Positions 39,115 to 47,841 of a stretch of DNA of 51,084 bases are shown here, piece after piece. The number at the start of each line of letters is the position of its first letter. Position 1 is the first letter of the stretch. The notes under the pieces were generated by a model. It was not told the origin of the DNA and made no database searches. It saw only the letters and a list, made by a program, of their open reading frames with translations. A program made the translations under genes and the position numbers. The DNA comes from JAGOSA01 sp039795715 (GTDB lineage Bacteria; Patescibacteriota; Minisyncoccia; Phycocordibacterales; UBA9973): positions 1 to 51,084 of the forward strand of contig JBDKLD010000075.1 in the NCBI GenBank assembly GCA_039795715.1, written 5' to 3'.

Positions 39115-39888
39115 CTAAAATCCAGCAAGACTTATCACGAGTGCAATAAACAGCGCACCGAGCACTGTGGCGATTGTCGTCCACTTTTTGGGATGTGCGT
39201 GGAAACTTTCCGGTATCATATCGGCGAGCGCGATGTAAATAAAAAAACCAGTGAAGATTGAGAGAATTACACCAAGTGAAAATTCGCTGACGACGACTGC
39301 CGAACCGACGACGATACCGAGCACTGGCGCGAGCGCATCGGCGACGAGCCACATTTTCGCGCGACGATCATTGCCACCTTTGAGAATTGCAGCGACTGTA
39401 TTGATGCCATCCGAAAAATCGTGAGCAAGCACTGCGACCGCGACGATTGCTCCAGTCGCGATGGAAACTTGAAAAGAAAACCCAATCGCCAAACCATCGA
39501 GAAAACTGTGGAGCACCAAACTCCCCGCTCTCATCACACCGCGACCACTATGTTCATGTTCATGGTCATGGTCTTTTACTTCTTCTCGTGTACTTATTTC
39601 TGAAATGATTTCTTGCGCACTGTCATGATGATGCGAATGCGCGTGATTGAAAAAAATACGATCAACGATCATATAGAAAAGCACGGCACCGAGCGCAATT
39701 TTTGAAGCGAGTGCTGCGTCTCCCAAAAATTCTGCAGCCTCGGGCAAAAGATCAATAAATGCAATACCGAGCACGGCACCAGCAGAAAAACCGACAATGA
39801 GGTGAAGCTTGTCTTTAAATCGAAGCGCAAAGAAACCGCCCAAAAGCGTTGCGGCACATACGAGAATAGCGATGATTACGACTGTCAT
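39115..39888 (-). CDS. ZIP-family divalent metal transporter
   Basis: A 257-residue protein with about eight membrane helices. The ZIP core is LVLHSFLDGLAIGFSF (helix IV, His and Asp ligands) and VLAHDFSDGINTVAAIL (helix V). A His-rich cytoplasmic loop, NHAHSHHHDSAQE and DHDHEHEHSG, lies between helices III and IV. It probably imports zinc or iron. Length and motifs are typical of prokaryotic ZIPs. Confidence 0.93.
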   Translation of the reverse strand: MTVVIIAILVCAATLLGGFFALRFKDKLHLIVGFSAGAVLGIAFIDLLPEAAEFLGDAALASKIALGAVLFYMIVDRIFFNHAHSHHHDSAQEIISEISTREEVKDHDHEHEHSGRGVMRAGSLVLHSFLDGLAIGFSFQVSIATGAIVAVAVLAHDFSDGINTVAAILKGGNDRRAKMWLVADALAPVLGIVVGSAVVVSEFSLGVILSIFTGFFIYIALADMIPESFHAHPKKWTTIATVLGALFIALVISLAGF

Positions 39889-39966
39889 ACAAGTCGCATA
39901 GTAGCTCCAAAAGGCTTATTTTGCAATGGCTTTGGGCGAGTCGAGAAACAATCCACAGATTTGGGC

Positions 39967-40220
39967 TTTGCAGAAAAATAAACAAGCGTATACTAATATC
40001 GAAGTAGTTTGCAAGTTGAACATCTTAAGTCGCCCCTACTTTAAGGGCCATAAATAATTGATGATTCATCTCAATTACACCACAGTTCTTTCTGAAGTTC
40101 CTTATCCATTGTGAACTTCAAACCCATTTGTTCTTTAACTACAACTAAATACGTCTCATCTTTGAGACTCGCCCAATATAACCCCCTTCGCACCTCCCAT
40201 TTTTGCAAGGGGGTTCGTTT
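39967..40220 (+). ncRNA. Candidate structured non-coding RNA
   Basis: This 398-base gap has no gene. It contains a promoter-like TTTGCA (39967-39972), a 16-nt spacer and TATACT (39989-39994). A run of hairpins follows: GCCC/GGGC near 40,035, TGAAGTTC/GAACTTCA (40093-40120), GTCTCA/TGAGAC (40153-40168) and AACCCCCTT/AAGGGGGTT (40180-40215), ending CGTTTTA. I do not recognise the RNA family; it is not obviously tmRNA, RNase P or SRP RNA. Confidence 0.45.
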
Positions 40221-40234
40221 TATCTCAACTACGA

Positions 40235-40268
40235 AAAATCCGCACAAATCATATGCGGATTTTGTTTT
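40235..40268. terminator. Terminator of holA-like gene (bidirectional)
   Basis: AAAATCCGCA pairs with TGCGGATTTT around a 9-nt loop, with T-tracts on both strands. Confidence 0.88.
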
Positions 40269-40286
40269 TATATTTTTCTAAAAATA

Positions 40287-41015
40287 CTAGAGTGACTTCA
40301 AAATAAAAAGTTCGAGCAGTGTCGCACCGTCACCTTGTCCCCTGTGTGAACGATGCAGCGCCGATGAAAGCTCAAATGATTTTTCCGCAACTTCTTTATC
40401 GGAAAAATGTTTTGATGCAGATGCAACTTTAGAAAAAACAAAAGGCTTCATGCCGAGTGCATCAGCGGTCGGGCGACCACCAGACTGTTGCGCAGAAAAG
40501 TAGAGCGCGAGATTTTTGAAATTCCAAATCATCGCTCCGGCGATTTCTTCGGCCGAAGCTCCGGCGCTCATCAGTTTATTGAAAAGCATCCAAGAAGTTT
40601 TCTTGTCGCGAGTGTTGTACGCATCAACCAACTGAAACGGTGTGAGTGTGCCGAAAAAGTTTGCTTTGACGCTTTTGATTTCAACAATACTTGCACCAAC
40701 ATTTTGAAAAATTTCTTTGAATTCTTTTGTGATTTCATTTTCTTCAACCACAAACGTTGTTTGACTTTTTGCCAGCACATCGGCATCTTGAGAAAAAAAA
40801 TCCAAACCATCCGCACGTTCGCCCACACGTGAAAGATGCACAACGTATGATGCGCCGAACATGTCTGCGCCACCTACATAAGAAAGTACTGTTTCTTTTT
40901 TAAAAGACGAATCAGAAAAAGAAACAGCTTGTTTGCCTTTTTTTATTTCTCCATCAATTATTTTTTTTGCAGCACTCGCGCGCTCTGCATTTTCTCCGAC
41001 AACGACGTGCAACAT
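40287..41015 (-). CDS. holA: DNA polymerase III delta subunit-like protein
   Basis: A 242-residue protein resembling HolA, the clamp-loader delta subunit that opens the beta clamp. The N-terminal region has LHVVVGENAERASAAKKIIDGEI and the middle MLFNKLMSAGASAEEIAGAMIWNFKNLALY, which corresponds to HolA domain II-III helices. The C-terminus (SFELSSALHRSHRGQGDGATLLELFILKSL) fits the family's last helices. It is shorter than the usual ~330, as in other CPR copies. Confidence 0.72.
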   Translation of the reverse strand: MLHVVVGENAERASAAKKIIDGEIKKGKQAVSFSDSSFKKETVLSYVGGADMFGASYVVHLSRVGERADGLDFFSQDADVLAKSQTTFVVEENEITKEFKEIFQNVGASIVEIKSVKANFFGTLTPFQLVDAYNTRDKKTSWMLFNKLMSAGASAEEIAGAMIWNFKNLALYFSAQQSGGRPTADALGMKPFVFSKVASASKHFSDKEVAEKSFELSSALHRSHRGQGDGATLLELFILKSL

Positions 41016-41016
41016 A

Positions 41017-41490
41017 TTACCTCACTTTATTTTTATAATTAATGTATTCTTCTTTATACTTTTCTTCCATGATCCTTTCTTTTTCTTCTTCGTACACAAT
41101 ATATGAGAGCCAGTAGCCGACAGCAGAGAGGCAGACGATCATGAGCGAGTTCATGAGAAAACCCAGACCGATGACAAGCACGGCAAGAGAAAAGGATGTT
41201 GGGTTGCGGAGCCATCGATATGGACCAGAGTGAAAGTTGCGCGCTTCGCCTTTTCTCTCACGGTGACGAAATCTTGCAGAGGTTTTCAGCGCCCAGAAAA
41301 TGAGTAATGTTGCGACCAAGATAAAGAGTATCCCTAGTACGTGAGCAAGTCCTGACGGCAGCATTTTCGATGGAATAAGAATACTAAGAAAAACACCTAG
41401 GATAACACCAATAAATTGAATGATCGGTGGAAAACTTCCTAGGTAGCTAATGCGTTGTTCGTGAGTGATATTATTGTTTCTCTTGTCCAT
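41017..41490 (-). CDS. Isoprenylcysteine carboxyl methyltransferase-like membrane protein
   Basis: A 157-residue membrane protein with about four helices. The conserved C-terminal half has FHSGPYRWLRNPTSFSLAVLVIGLG and EEEKERIMEEKYKEEYINYKNKV, the GPYRxxRHPxY and EE...YxxYxxxV pattern of ICMT/PEMT-type methyltransferases. The His of RHP is Asn here. Substrate may be a lipid or thiol. It ends one base before the holA-like gene. Confidence 0.8.
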   Translation of the reverse strand: MDKRNNNITHEQRISYLGSFPPIIQFIGVILGVFLSILIPSKMLPSGLAHVLGILFILVATLLIFWALKTSARFRHRERKGEARNFHSGPYRWLRNPTSFSLAVLVIGLGFLMNSLMIVCLSAVGYWLSYIVYEEEKERIMEEKYKEEYINYKNKVR

Positions 41491-41496
41491 ATGGCT

Positions 41497-41502
41497 AGTT
41501 TA
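41497..41502 (-). promoter_or_regulatory. -10 box TAAACT, leaderless-type
   Basis: Minus-strand TAAACT, 6 nt before the ATG at 41490. Confidence 0.48.
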
Positions 41503-41534
41503 TCAGATTATAATCAGAAGTAATATGCTTCTGA

Positions 41535-43877
41535 TTATTTTAGATCAAAGAGTGTCTCCCCTATCCCACTCGAGACAACTATCGGCACTTCCGGTTTGTA
41601 ATGAATGTACGATCTTTCAAAAGCACCCTCCATCGCACCTCGAATTATTTTTTCAGCTTGCACTGCGAGGTCTTTGTCGACTTCGTAGACGAGTTCGTCG
41701 TGAATCTGAAGAATGAGATTGGCTTTGCCCTCGATACCTGCCTTGATCAAATCTTCATCGGCAAAGCGAATTGCGAGCTTGATGATATCTGCCTGTGTAC
41801 CTTGGAGTGGAGCATTTGAAGCCATACGTTCTGCCATTTGGCGCAAGAACTGCATCTGCGAACGGAGTGCCGGTAGCTGGCGCCTACGACCGAAAAGTGT
41901 TTCCGAGTAATAGTGCTTGGACGCGAAGGCTTTGGTATTTTCGATAAAATCACGAATGCCTTTGAAGTTTTCAAAATAGGCATCATGGAAAGCGACCGCT
42001 TCAGCACGAGTACTGCCAAGATTTTTCTGAAGCGCAGAAATTCCCATGCCGTACAAAATGCCGAAGTTGATGATTTTTGCTCTGCGACGCATTTCGCGAT
42101 CAACATCTGCTTCTTTCACGTTGAAAACTCTGGCCGCAACGCCGGTGTGAACATCAATACCGGCATTGAAGATTTTTATAAGTTCTTCATCTTTTGATAA
42201 TATCGCCATGATACGAAGTTCAATCTGGGAGTAGTCGAGAGAGATGAGCACGCGTCCAGGACCAGCAATCATGCCTTTGCGTATTTCTCGTCCAGCTTCG
42301 GTACGAATCGGAATATTTTGCAGGTTCGGATTGAGCGAGGCGAAGCGACCAGTCGTCGATCCGTGCTGAACAAATCGAGTGTGTAAACGTCCGTCAGTAC
42401 CAAGCATTGTCGGGATGGTGTCTATATATGTACCTACAAGTTTTGAATATTCTCGATGCTCCATGATGAGCGGAATGATTGGGTGTGCGTCTTCGAGTTC
42501 TGCCAGCACCTCAGCCTTGGTGGAAACTTTACTCGTCCTCGTTTTGCGCTTGAGACCGAGTTTGGTAAAAAGAATTTCGCCGAGCTGTTTTGGTGAGGCA
42601 AGGTTAAATTCTTCACCAGCGAGTTTCCAAGCTTTTTGCTCCAAATCATCGAGTATTTTGTGATACTTTTTTGAGAGATCATCAAAAACTTTTGTATCTA
42701 TCCCGAGACCAAACTGCTCCATCTTGCGCACGATTGGATAAATAGGCATTTCAATTTCACTGTATATTTTCTCAAGCTTCTCTTCATGTAAATCTGCTAG
42801 TATTTTTTCTTTAGCTTTTGTAAAATTATCAGTCTTGGCATACGACAAAACCTCAGACTCCCCCGCATCCGTCAGATCAGAATTGATGAGCCAGAGCGCA
42901 ATCGCGACTTTTTCTATTTCTTCTTTATCTATTTTGCTCTCTTCGCGAATACCAACGCTTTCATTTTCACCGAACATTTTTTTGACCCTAGGCACCAGAC
43001 TTCGAAACTCCAAATCGGTAAATGTTTTTTCTAACTGCACTGGATCTACGCCTTCTTGCCAGGTCTTGGCAGGCAACTTGAATTCTATCGGCGCATTTCG
43101 GGAAATGGTGGCCAGTGTTTTTGAAAAAATAGCTTCCTCTTCGTTGTCGAGGAGAATCTGCACAAGACGATCAGAGATGCCGGCAGTTTTAATTTTTTCT
43201 GGATTTTTTTTCAAAATTTTATACATATTTTCAAGCGCACCAAATTCCTTGATTAAAATAGTTGCGGTCTTCTCTCCAACACCAGGCACACCGATGATAT
43301 TGTCAGACGGGTCACCGCGCAAACCTTTGTAGTCAACTATGTGCTCAGGTCCAAAACCGTAGCGCTCATTGACCGCATCTTCGTCATAGATAACCGTGTC
43401 GGTAATACCTTTTCGTAAAGTAAAAATCTTGACGCGCTTTTTGTCGACGAGCTGAAGCGTATCCATGTCACCGGTCGCGATGTAGATTTCTATATTTTTA
43501 TCACTTTTCAGTTGCTCGACAATTGTGCCGAGCATATCGTCAGCCTCAAAACCAGTGCAAGAGTAGACAGGAATACCAAAATCTTCAAGCAGTTCTTTGG
43601 ACCTGCCGAGCTGTGTCTTGAGAGCATCGTCGATAGTCTTCCTGCCTGCCTTGTAGCCTTCATACACTTCATGACGAAACGTTTTCTTGGGTAAGTCGTA
43701 CGCCGCCACAATATAGTCTGGCTTGAGGTCGCTCACGATCTTGAAGAGCATGGTCGAAAGCCCATACAAGCCACCTGTTGGTTCACCCGCACTCGTCGAG
43801 AAGTCCGGCATCGCATGGTAGGCACGGTGCAAAATGGCATGAGTATCGAGTAAAATGAGGCGTTTTTTGGCTGCCAT
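41535..43877 (-). CDS. polA: DNA polymerase I
   Basis: A 780-residue family A polymerase. The N-terminal 5'-3' exonuclease domain (about 1-270) has LLDTHAILHRAYHA, GFEADDMLGTI and ATGDMDTLQLV plus GVPGVGEKTA. Between it and the polymerase the 3'-5' exonuclease region is only about 70-100 residues and lacks a DxE motif, so proofreading is absent. The polymerase has LNLASPKQLG-type thumb (FNLASPKQLGEILF), motif A SLDYSQIELRIMA, motif B RRRAKIINFGILYGMG and motif C QIHDELVYEV. TATAAT lies 8 nt before the ATG. Confidence 0.96.
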   Translation of the reverse strand: MAAKKRLILLDTHAILHRAYHAMPDFSTSAGEPTGGLYGLSTMLFKIVSDLKPDYIVAAYDLPKKTFRHEVYEGYKAGRKTIDDALKTQLGRSKELLEDFGIPVYSCTGFEADDMLGTIVEQLKSDKNIEIYIATGDMDTLQLVDKKRVKIFTLRKGITDTVIYDEDAVNERYGFGPEHIVDYKGLRGDPSDNIIGVPGVGEKTATILIKEFGALENMYKILKKNPEKIKTAGISDRLVQILLDNEEEAIFSKTLATISRNAPIEFKLPAKTWQEGVDPVQLEKTFTDLEFRSLVPRVKKMFGENESVGIREESKIDKEEIEKVAIALWLINSDLTDAGESEVLSYAKTDNFTKAKEKILADLHEEKLEKIYSEIEMPIYPIVRKMEQFGLGIDTKVFDDLSKKYHKILDDLEQKAWKLAGEEFNLASPKQLGEILFTKLGLKRKTRTSKVSTKAEVLAELEDAHPIIPLIMEHREYSKLVGTYIDTIPTMLGTDGRLHTRFVQHGSTTGRFASLNPNLQNIPIRTEAGREIRKGMIAGPGRVLISLDYSQIELRIMAILSKDEELIKIFNAGIDVHTGVAARVFNVKEADVDREMRRRAKIINFGILYGMGISALQKNLGSTRAEAVAFHDAYFENFKGIRDFIENTKAFASKHYYSETLFGRRRQLPALRSQMQFLRQMAERMASNAPLQGTQADIIKLAIRFADEDLIKAGIEGKANLILQIHDELVYEVDKDLAVQAEKIIRGAMEGAFERSYIHYKPEVPIVVSSGIGETLFDLK

Positions 43878-43885
43878 ATCGCTGA

Positions 43886-43891
43886 ATTATA
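43886..43891 (-). promoter_or_regulatory. -10 box TATAAT of polA, leaderless-type
   Basis: Minus-strand TGCTATAAT, 8 nt before the ATG at 43877. Confidence 0.55.
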
Positions 43892-43900
43892 GCATTTTGG

Positions 43901-43927
43901 GCTAAAAAAATACCCCGAATTTCGGAG
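43901..43927 (-). terminator. Weak terminator after the 122-residue gene
   Basis: On the minus strand CTCCGAA pairs imperfectly with TTCGGGG and is followed by TATTTTTTT. Confidence 0.55.
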
Positions 43928-43938
43928 CATATTGCAAG

Positions 43939-44307
43939 CTAATTTTTTGCACAAATGACGTAATCACCTTCGCAATAATAATCGACTGGGTAGAATCTTA
44001 TTTCTCTCCAGTTATTACCATCATAATTGAGACCATCGATGCACTCGCGATACTTTTTTGACCTGCGTTTGCATAAAATAAGTATATTGCTTTCGTTTTG
44101 TTGTAGTCCTTTTGGAATCAGTTGCTGATTTTTCAAGATTGTCTTGAGAATATTTTTATCCAAAATCGGCTTACATGTTCTGTTTCGACTAAATCTTTTT
44201 ATTACTTCATCGAGATCAATTGTCCCCTCTCGTTGTTTCATCTTTGTGCTCACACAAATGAATGTAAGTTTTGGCAACTCAACATCCATACTATTTCGTT
44301 TTTTCAT
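43939..44307 (-). CDS. Small basic protein, function unknown
   Basis: A protein of 122 residues from the ATG at 44307; a TTG at 44352 would add 15. It is Lys/Asn/Arg-rich with four Cys near the C-terminal half (ILILCKRRSKKYRECIDG, VDYYCEGDYVICAKN). No signal peptide or membrane helix. AT-rich compared with polA and tsaE on either side. No family recognised. Confidence 0.55.
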   Translation of the reverse strand: MKKRNSMDVELPKLTFICVSTKMKQREGTIDLDEVIKRFSRNRTCKPILDKNILKTILKNQQLIPKGLQQNESNILILCKRRSKKYRECIDGLNYDGNNWREIRFYPVDYYCEGDYVICAKN

Positions 44308-44354
44308 GGGCAAGATTTTTTCTAAATGTATTCTTTTCTCAGGAAATGTCAAAG

Positions 44355-44381
44355 AAAAAATCGGGTTTTTACCGATTTTTT
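44355..44381. terminator. Terminator at the tsaE 3' end
   Basis: AAAAAATCGG pairs with CCGATTTTTT around 7 nt. It overlaps the tsaE stop codon. Confidence 0.82.
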
Positions 44382-44823
44382 AATTATTTTCGATGATTTT
44401 AATTTTCCTACCCTCACCATTATGATCAATTTTCACATCTATTCGACGATCTGGCAGTCTGTCACCAAGTAGCTCTGGCCATTCAATGAGTATAAGATTT
44501 TTCGGTTCTGAAACAAGCTCGTGTAGACGGATAGTCGTAGCTTCTTCGGGTTTTTCAAAACGGTAGGCATCAATGTGCACAAGGTTTTTAAACTTCGTGT
44601 GTTCGAGATCGTAAATTTTCATAATGACAAATGTTGGCGAAACAACATCTTCTTCGATACCGTAACTCTTTGCCAAGTACTGCGAAAGAGTAGTCTTGCC
44701 TGCTCCTAGGTCGCCCCAAAGAGCCACGATTGTCGCTGAATCGCTTTTGAAATCTTCTATTGTTGTTCGTAGCGCAACTGCCACTCTGGCAAAATCCGCG
44801 CTCTTTTTTGTTTCCAATTCCAT
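44380..44823 (-). CDS. tsaE: TsaE: t6A tRNA-modification ATPase
   Basis: A protein of 147 residues from the ATG at 44823; TATACT lies 7 nt upstream. TsaE binds TsaB-TsaD and hydrolyses ATP in synthesis of threonylcarbamoyladenosine at tRNA position 37. Walker A is LWGDLGAGKTTLSQYLA, SPTFVIMKIYDL and LVHIDAYRFEKPEE are family motifs, and LILIEWPELL is the Walker-B-like strand. Length normal. Confidence 0.95.
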   Translation of the reverse strand: MELETKKSADFARVAVALRTTIEDFKSDSATIVALWGDLGAGKTTLSQYLAKSYGIEEDVVSPTFVIMKIYDLEHTKFKNLVHIDAYRFEKPEEATTIRLHELVSEPKNLILIEWPELLGDRLPDRRIDVKIDHNGEGRKIKIIENN

Positions 44824-44830
44824 GTTCACG

Positions 44831-44836
44831 AGTATA
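44831..44836 (-). promoter_or_regulatory. -10 box TATACT of tsaE, leaderless-type
   Basis: Minus-strand TGCTATACT, 7 nt before the ATG at 44823. Confidence 0.55.
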
Positions 44837-44847
44837 GCAGAAAAGTA

Positions 44848-45459
44848 TTATATTCTGCGTGTAAGTATTGTGGCAAGAATGAGAATAATGAGGACAAGGA
44901 CGATAACCAAAGGCCAGCAATTTGAGTCATCAGCAATTACAACACTTCCACTGCAATTGGTACCGCTCTCACAAACATATGCGTAATTAGATTCTGTCTT
45001 GATTGCGACGGTCTGCCTATTGCCTTGTGTGTGAGTATTTATATAGATAATTTGTGGAGCCACGTCAGCGGTTGTGAAAAAGTATGTTGCCCCAACCGAA
45101 GTACCGATACTGTTTTGTGCCACCGCACGGTAGAAGTATCTTGTTTCAGGTTGAAGATTTTCTACAACATCACCAAAAGTAGAAGTGTAACCGAGATTTT
45201 GATGCGGAGTAGAATAGCCGAGCCCAAGAGTTGGACCCCACTCAAACCAGACAGTTGTTGGGGCTTGGTTAGTGCTAATAACATAGCCATTTAAAAGTGC
45301 AGAGGTTTGGGTAATAGCTGAAGCATCAATCGTTGTGGCCACTGGCAGGTTTTGATTTACTGGCGGAATATACGTAGCACTCGCCTGCGCAATAGACATG
45401 CTGAAAAACGCCACCACGGCAATAGACACAATAAAAAAAGTTTTTACTTTATTATTCAT
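44848..45459 (-). CDS. Secreted fibronectin-III-like protein with C-terminal membrane anchor
   Basis: A 203-residue protein. Signal peptide at about 7-28 (FFIVSIAVVAFFSMSIAQASA), one fibronectin-III-like domain at about 40-130 (SAITQTSALLNGYVISTNQAPTTVWFEWG, NLQPETRYFYRAVAQNSIGTS), a short Cys-containing linker and a C-terminal membrane helix ending TRRI (about 180-200). It should be displayed on the outer face of the membrane. It shares its domain type with the propeller protein at 37,253. Confidence 0.78.
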   Translation of the reverse strand: MNNKVKTFFIVSIAVVAFFSMSIAQASATYIPPVNQNLPVATTIDASAITQTSALLNGYVISTNQAPTTVWFEWGPTLGLGYSTPHQNLGYTSTFGDVVENLQPETRYFYRAVAQNSIGTSVGATYFFTTADVAPQIIYINTHTQGNRQTVAIKTESNYAYVCESGTNCSGSVVIADDSNCWPLVIVLVLIILILATILTRRI

Positions 45460-45509
45460 GAGAATTTACTATTACTTACTTTCAAAAATTCGACTTTCTC
45501 AAATTCTTG

Positions 45510-45551
45510 AAAATAAGGAGGTTTTGATACGAATATCGTATCAAAACCTCC
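45510..45551 (-). terminator. Long perfect hairpin after the low-complexity gene
   Basis: GGAGGTTTTGATACGA pairs with its exact complement around ATA, a 16-bp stem; on the minus strand TTATTTTC follows. Terminator of the gene at 45,566. Confidence 0.75.
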
Positions 45552-45565
45552 GCACTACTTAGCAA

Positions 45566-47725
45566 TTACTTATGCCTTCTTCCATTATTAATTGCAAGCC
45601 TATTGCCTGCTGATTTGAATTGGGCTGGTGCACGATATTGCTGTTTTGGCATAGAACGAACTGATGCACGATTCTGTTGCTTTTCCGTAACATTGTTTCG
45701 CCCATTATTAGATGCTGGGTGGAAATTGTTCGGTGCTACACGCCTTGTTGGTTGTTGGTAATCTTTGACTACCTCTTTCCTTGGCTTTTCAAAATTGCTT
45801 TTACGGTTCTGATTTGAGACATTAGTGTTTTGATTTGGCTGGTAATTATTCGCCATTTCTCTTTTATCACTTCTCACATCTCTGTTCACCATTTCTCTTT
45901 CGTTACTTCTCACATCTCTGTTTTGGTATCGGTCTCGAACTTGATTTCGATCTTGATTTTGATTTTGATTTCGAACACCATTTTGAGAATAGTCCGGAGC
46001 ACGCCTCTCGATACGATCATTTTTCTTCATCAATGACCTGTTCGCTTGTGGAACAACATTATCCATCTGGCGGACATTATTCATCTGACCAATAGCATTC
46101 CGCTCATTTGATTTTTGGATATTATCCCTATTTTCAAATGGTACATTTTTAAATGTAGAATTGCGATTACCATTTGGTGTCTGATTTTTCCTTTCTTGAA
46201 AAATTGTTTGATCGTTGGGAGAATCACCAGATGAAGCACGTCTCAGAATAGAGGCAGTTGTCGTTGTAGGCTGGTTGGTGTTGGGATTTCTTACCTTTCC
46301 ACCGCCATTTGTTGGATTTGGATCCCATCCTACAGGAAACGGATCTGGATTCGGATTCGGGTATGGGTTCGGATTCGGATTCGGATTTGGACTAGGATTT
46401 ACATTTGGATCCCAACCAACTGGATGCGGATCAGGATTCGGGGTTGGATTGGGTTGCCATCCAATAGTAGGATTTGGCTCCCATCCGATAGTTGGATGTG
46501 GATTAGGATTCGGGTGTGGGTGTGGGTGTGGGTTTGGATTTCCATGTGTGGAATTGCCATGTATCGAATGATCATCAACTATTGAGTGATCGTCTTGCAT
46601 GTGCCACAACTGCCAATTGTGATTACTATTATCATTATAGCTGTAGTCATTGTAACTATTGTCGCTATAATCATAATAATTCACACTGTGATCCGAATAA
46701 TCATTGTAGACATTCGAACTCGACTGTGAGTAACCACGCGGATAACCATTGCCACCACCATAACCTCCACCATAATAACCAGAGCCACATGCTGTAGTTG
46801 GGTAGCAACCGCCACCATAACCACCATAGTTGCCGTAGTTTCCATAACCACTGTACCCAGAACTCCATCCAATACTTGCGCTTATTCCAAAACCAAAACT
46901 GGTTCCGTAAGAAGGCGCGCAGTACGAAACTGGCGTAGGGTAACCACAAGATGGTGAACCGTAACTTTGTCCACCACTTCCGTAGTAATTGTTAATAGTA
47001 GTCCCAGCTGATTGATTTTGATCGTCAGCAGTTTCCACTATCACCGTCACTTCATCAGTTGTAGAAGCATCGCCATTTTCAGTGCTAGATTTGGAATATT
47101 CCGAATCTTTGCTTTTGAATGTTGTGCCAGAATTTTCATTATCCTGACTAGCTTTACCTGCTTCAACATACACCGGGTTCAAACATCGTGCTGAACAAAG
47201 ATCAATTTCCGGAAAATCTTTTTCAAGATCACCATCAATATCATTTGGATCAACATAGACAATGTATTCCCCATTTTCACTTGCCCTGCCTGTTTTGCCG
47301 TCTTGCGTCACCAGACCAAATGTTCCATCGGATTTTACTCCGAGTAGGTACATCCACTCCGGTGCTTGGCGCAAACGCAGATAAGGTATGAGAAGATCAA
47401 AATCTTCTACCGTTAGATCGACATACTTTTCTCCGTAACTTTGAGAATTTTTTTGACGATTGTACGCAGTGACTATCGCAGTCTTAAAAGAAAGAAAATC
47501 ACAATTCAAGTAAGCTACTGTATTGTCACCTTGCGATGACGGTATTTCAAGCTTACCTGTCTCAAAAATTTCTTTGATTTGATCGAGCGAATAATCAATG
47601 CGCTTATCTACTCCCGCATACAAAGGCGGAAAAACAGATTTGAGCGCGTAACTTTTCTCTATTGGAAATGCAGAAATGACCGTAATAGCCATAAATGCCA
47701 ACGTTTTAAGGAACTTTTTCATCAT
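45566..47725 (-). CDS. Large secreted low-complexity (Tyr/Gly/Asn/Pro-rich) protein
   Basis: A 719-residue protein. Signal peptide at about 1-27, then a globular N-terminal domain to about 190 with a Cys pair (LCSARCLNPVY). From about 240 it is low-complexity: Gly/Tyr-rich (SYGSPSCGYP..., GYGNYGNYGGYGGGC), Asp/Ser/Tyr-rich (YNDYSDHSVNYYDYSDNS), a Pro-Asn-His repeat (NPNPHPHPHPNPN and PNPNPNPNPYPNPNP with VGWDPN units), then an Asn/Gln/Arg-rich tail (QNGVRNQNQNQDRNQVRDRYQNRD). Such regions are adhesin- or matrix-like. It stands alone and is strongly terminated. No function assigned. Confidence 0.75.
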   Translation of the reverse strand: MMKKFLKTLAFMAITVISAFPIEKSYALKSVFPPLYAGVDKRIDYSLDQIKEIFETGKLEIPSSQGDNTVAYLNCDFLSFKTAIVTAYNRQKNSQSYGEKYVDLTVEDFDLLIPYLRLRQAPEWMYLLGVKSDGTFGLVTQDGKTGRASENGEYIVYVDPNDIDGDLEKDFPEIDLCSARCLNPVYVEAGKASQDNENSGTTFKSKDSEYSKSSTENGDASTTDEVTVIVETADDQNQSAGTTINNYYGSGGQSYGSPSCGYPTPVSYCAPSYGTSFGFGISASIGWSSGYSGYGNYGNYGGYGGGCYPTTACGSGYYGGGYGGGNGYPRGYSQSSSNVYNDYSDHSVNYYDYSDNSYNDYSYNDNSNHNWQLWHMQDDHSIVDDHSIHGNSTHGNPNPHPHPHPNPNPHPTIGWEPNPTIGWQPNPTPNPDPHPVGWDPNVNPSPNPNPNPNPYPNPNPDPFPVGWDPNPTNGGGKVRNPNTNQPTTTTASILRRASSGDSPNDQTIFQERKNQTPNGNRNSTFKNVPFENRDNIQKSNERNAIGQMNNVRQMDNVVPQANRSLMKKNDRIERRAPDYSQNGVRNQNQNQDRNQVRDRYQNRDVRSNEREMVNRDVRSDKREMANNYQPNQNTNVSNQNRKSNFEKPRKEVVKDYQQPTRRVAPNNFHPASNNGRNNVTEKQQNRASVRSMPKQQYRAPAQFKSAGNRLAINNGRRHK

Positions 47726-47829
47726 TTTTAGATTTAGTTTATTTGTCTAGATACTACCACTTTTGGCACAAAAAGTCAATACACGGCAACTAGCCGTAAA
47801 ATACTGGGTTTTACTGATATATTCCATGT

Positions 47830-47835
47830 TACAAT
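47830..47835 (+). promoter_or_regulatory. -10 box TACAAT of pilB, leaderless-type
   Basis: TACAAT, 6 nt before the ATG at 47842. Confidence 0.55.
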
Positions 47836-47841
47836 TTCACA

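Noticed and set aside
45517..45551. The 16-bp hairpin as the end of an insertion sequence.
   Set aside because: There is no transposase or second copy, and its position just after a long gene with a T-rich tail fits a terminator.
46300..46560. Short repeats that look like a CRISPR array or tandem repeat locus.
   Set aside because: They are in frame and encode the Pro/Asn/His low-complexity part of the 719-residue protein; there are no spacers of constant length and no cas genes.
46215..46571. Open frame on the plus strand with Gly/Phe-rich repeats.
   Set aside because: It is the mirror of the low-complexity gene on the minus strand and has no upstream signals.
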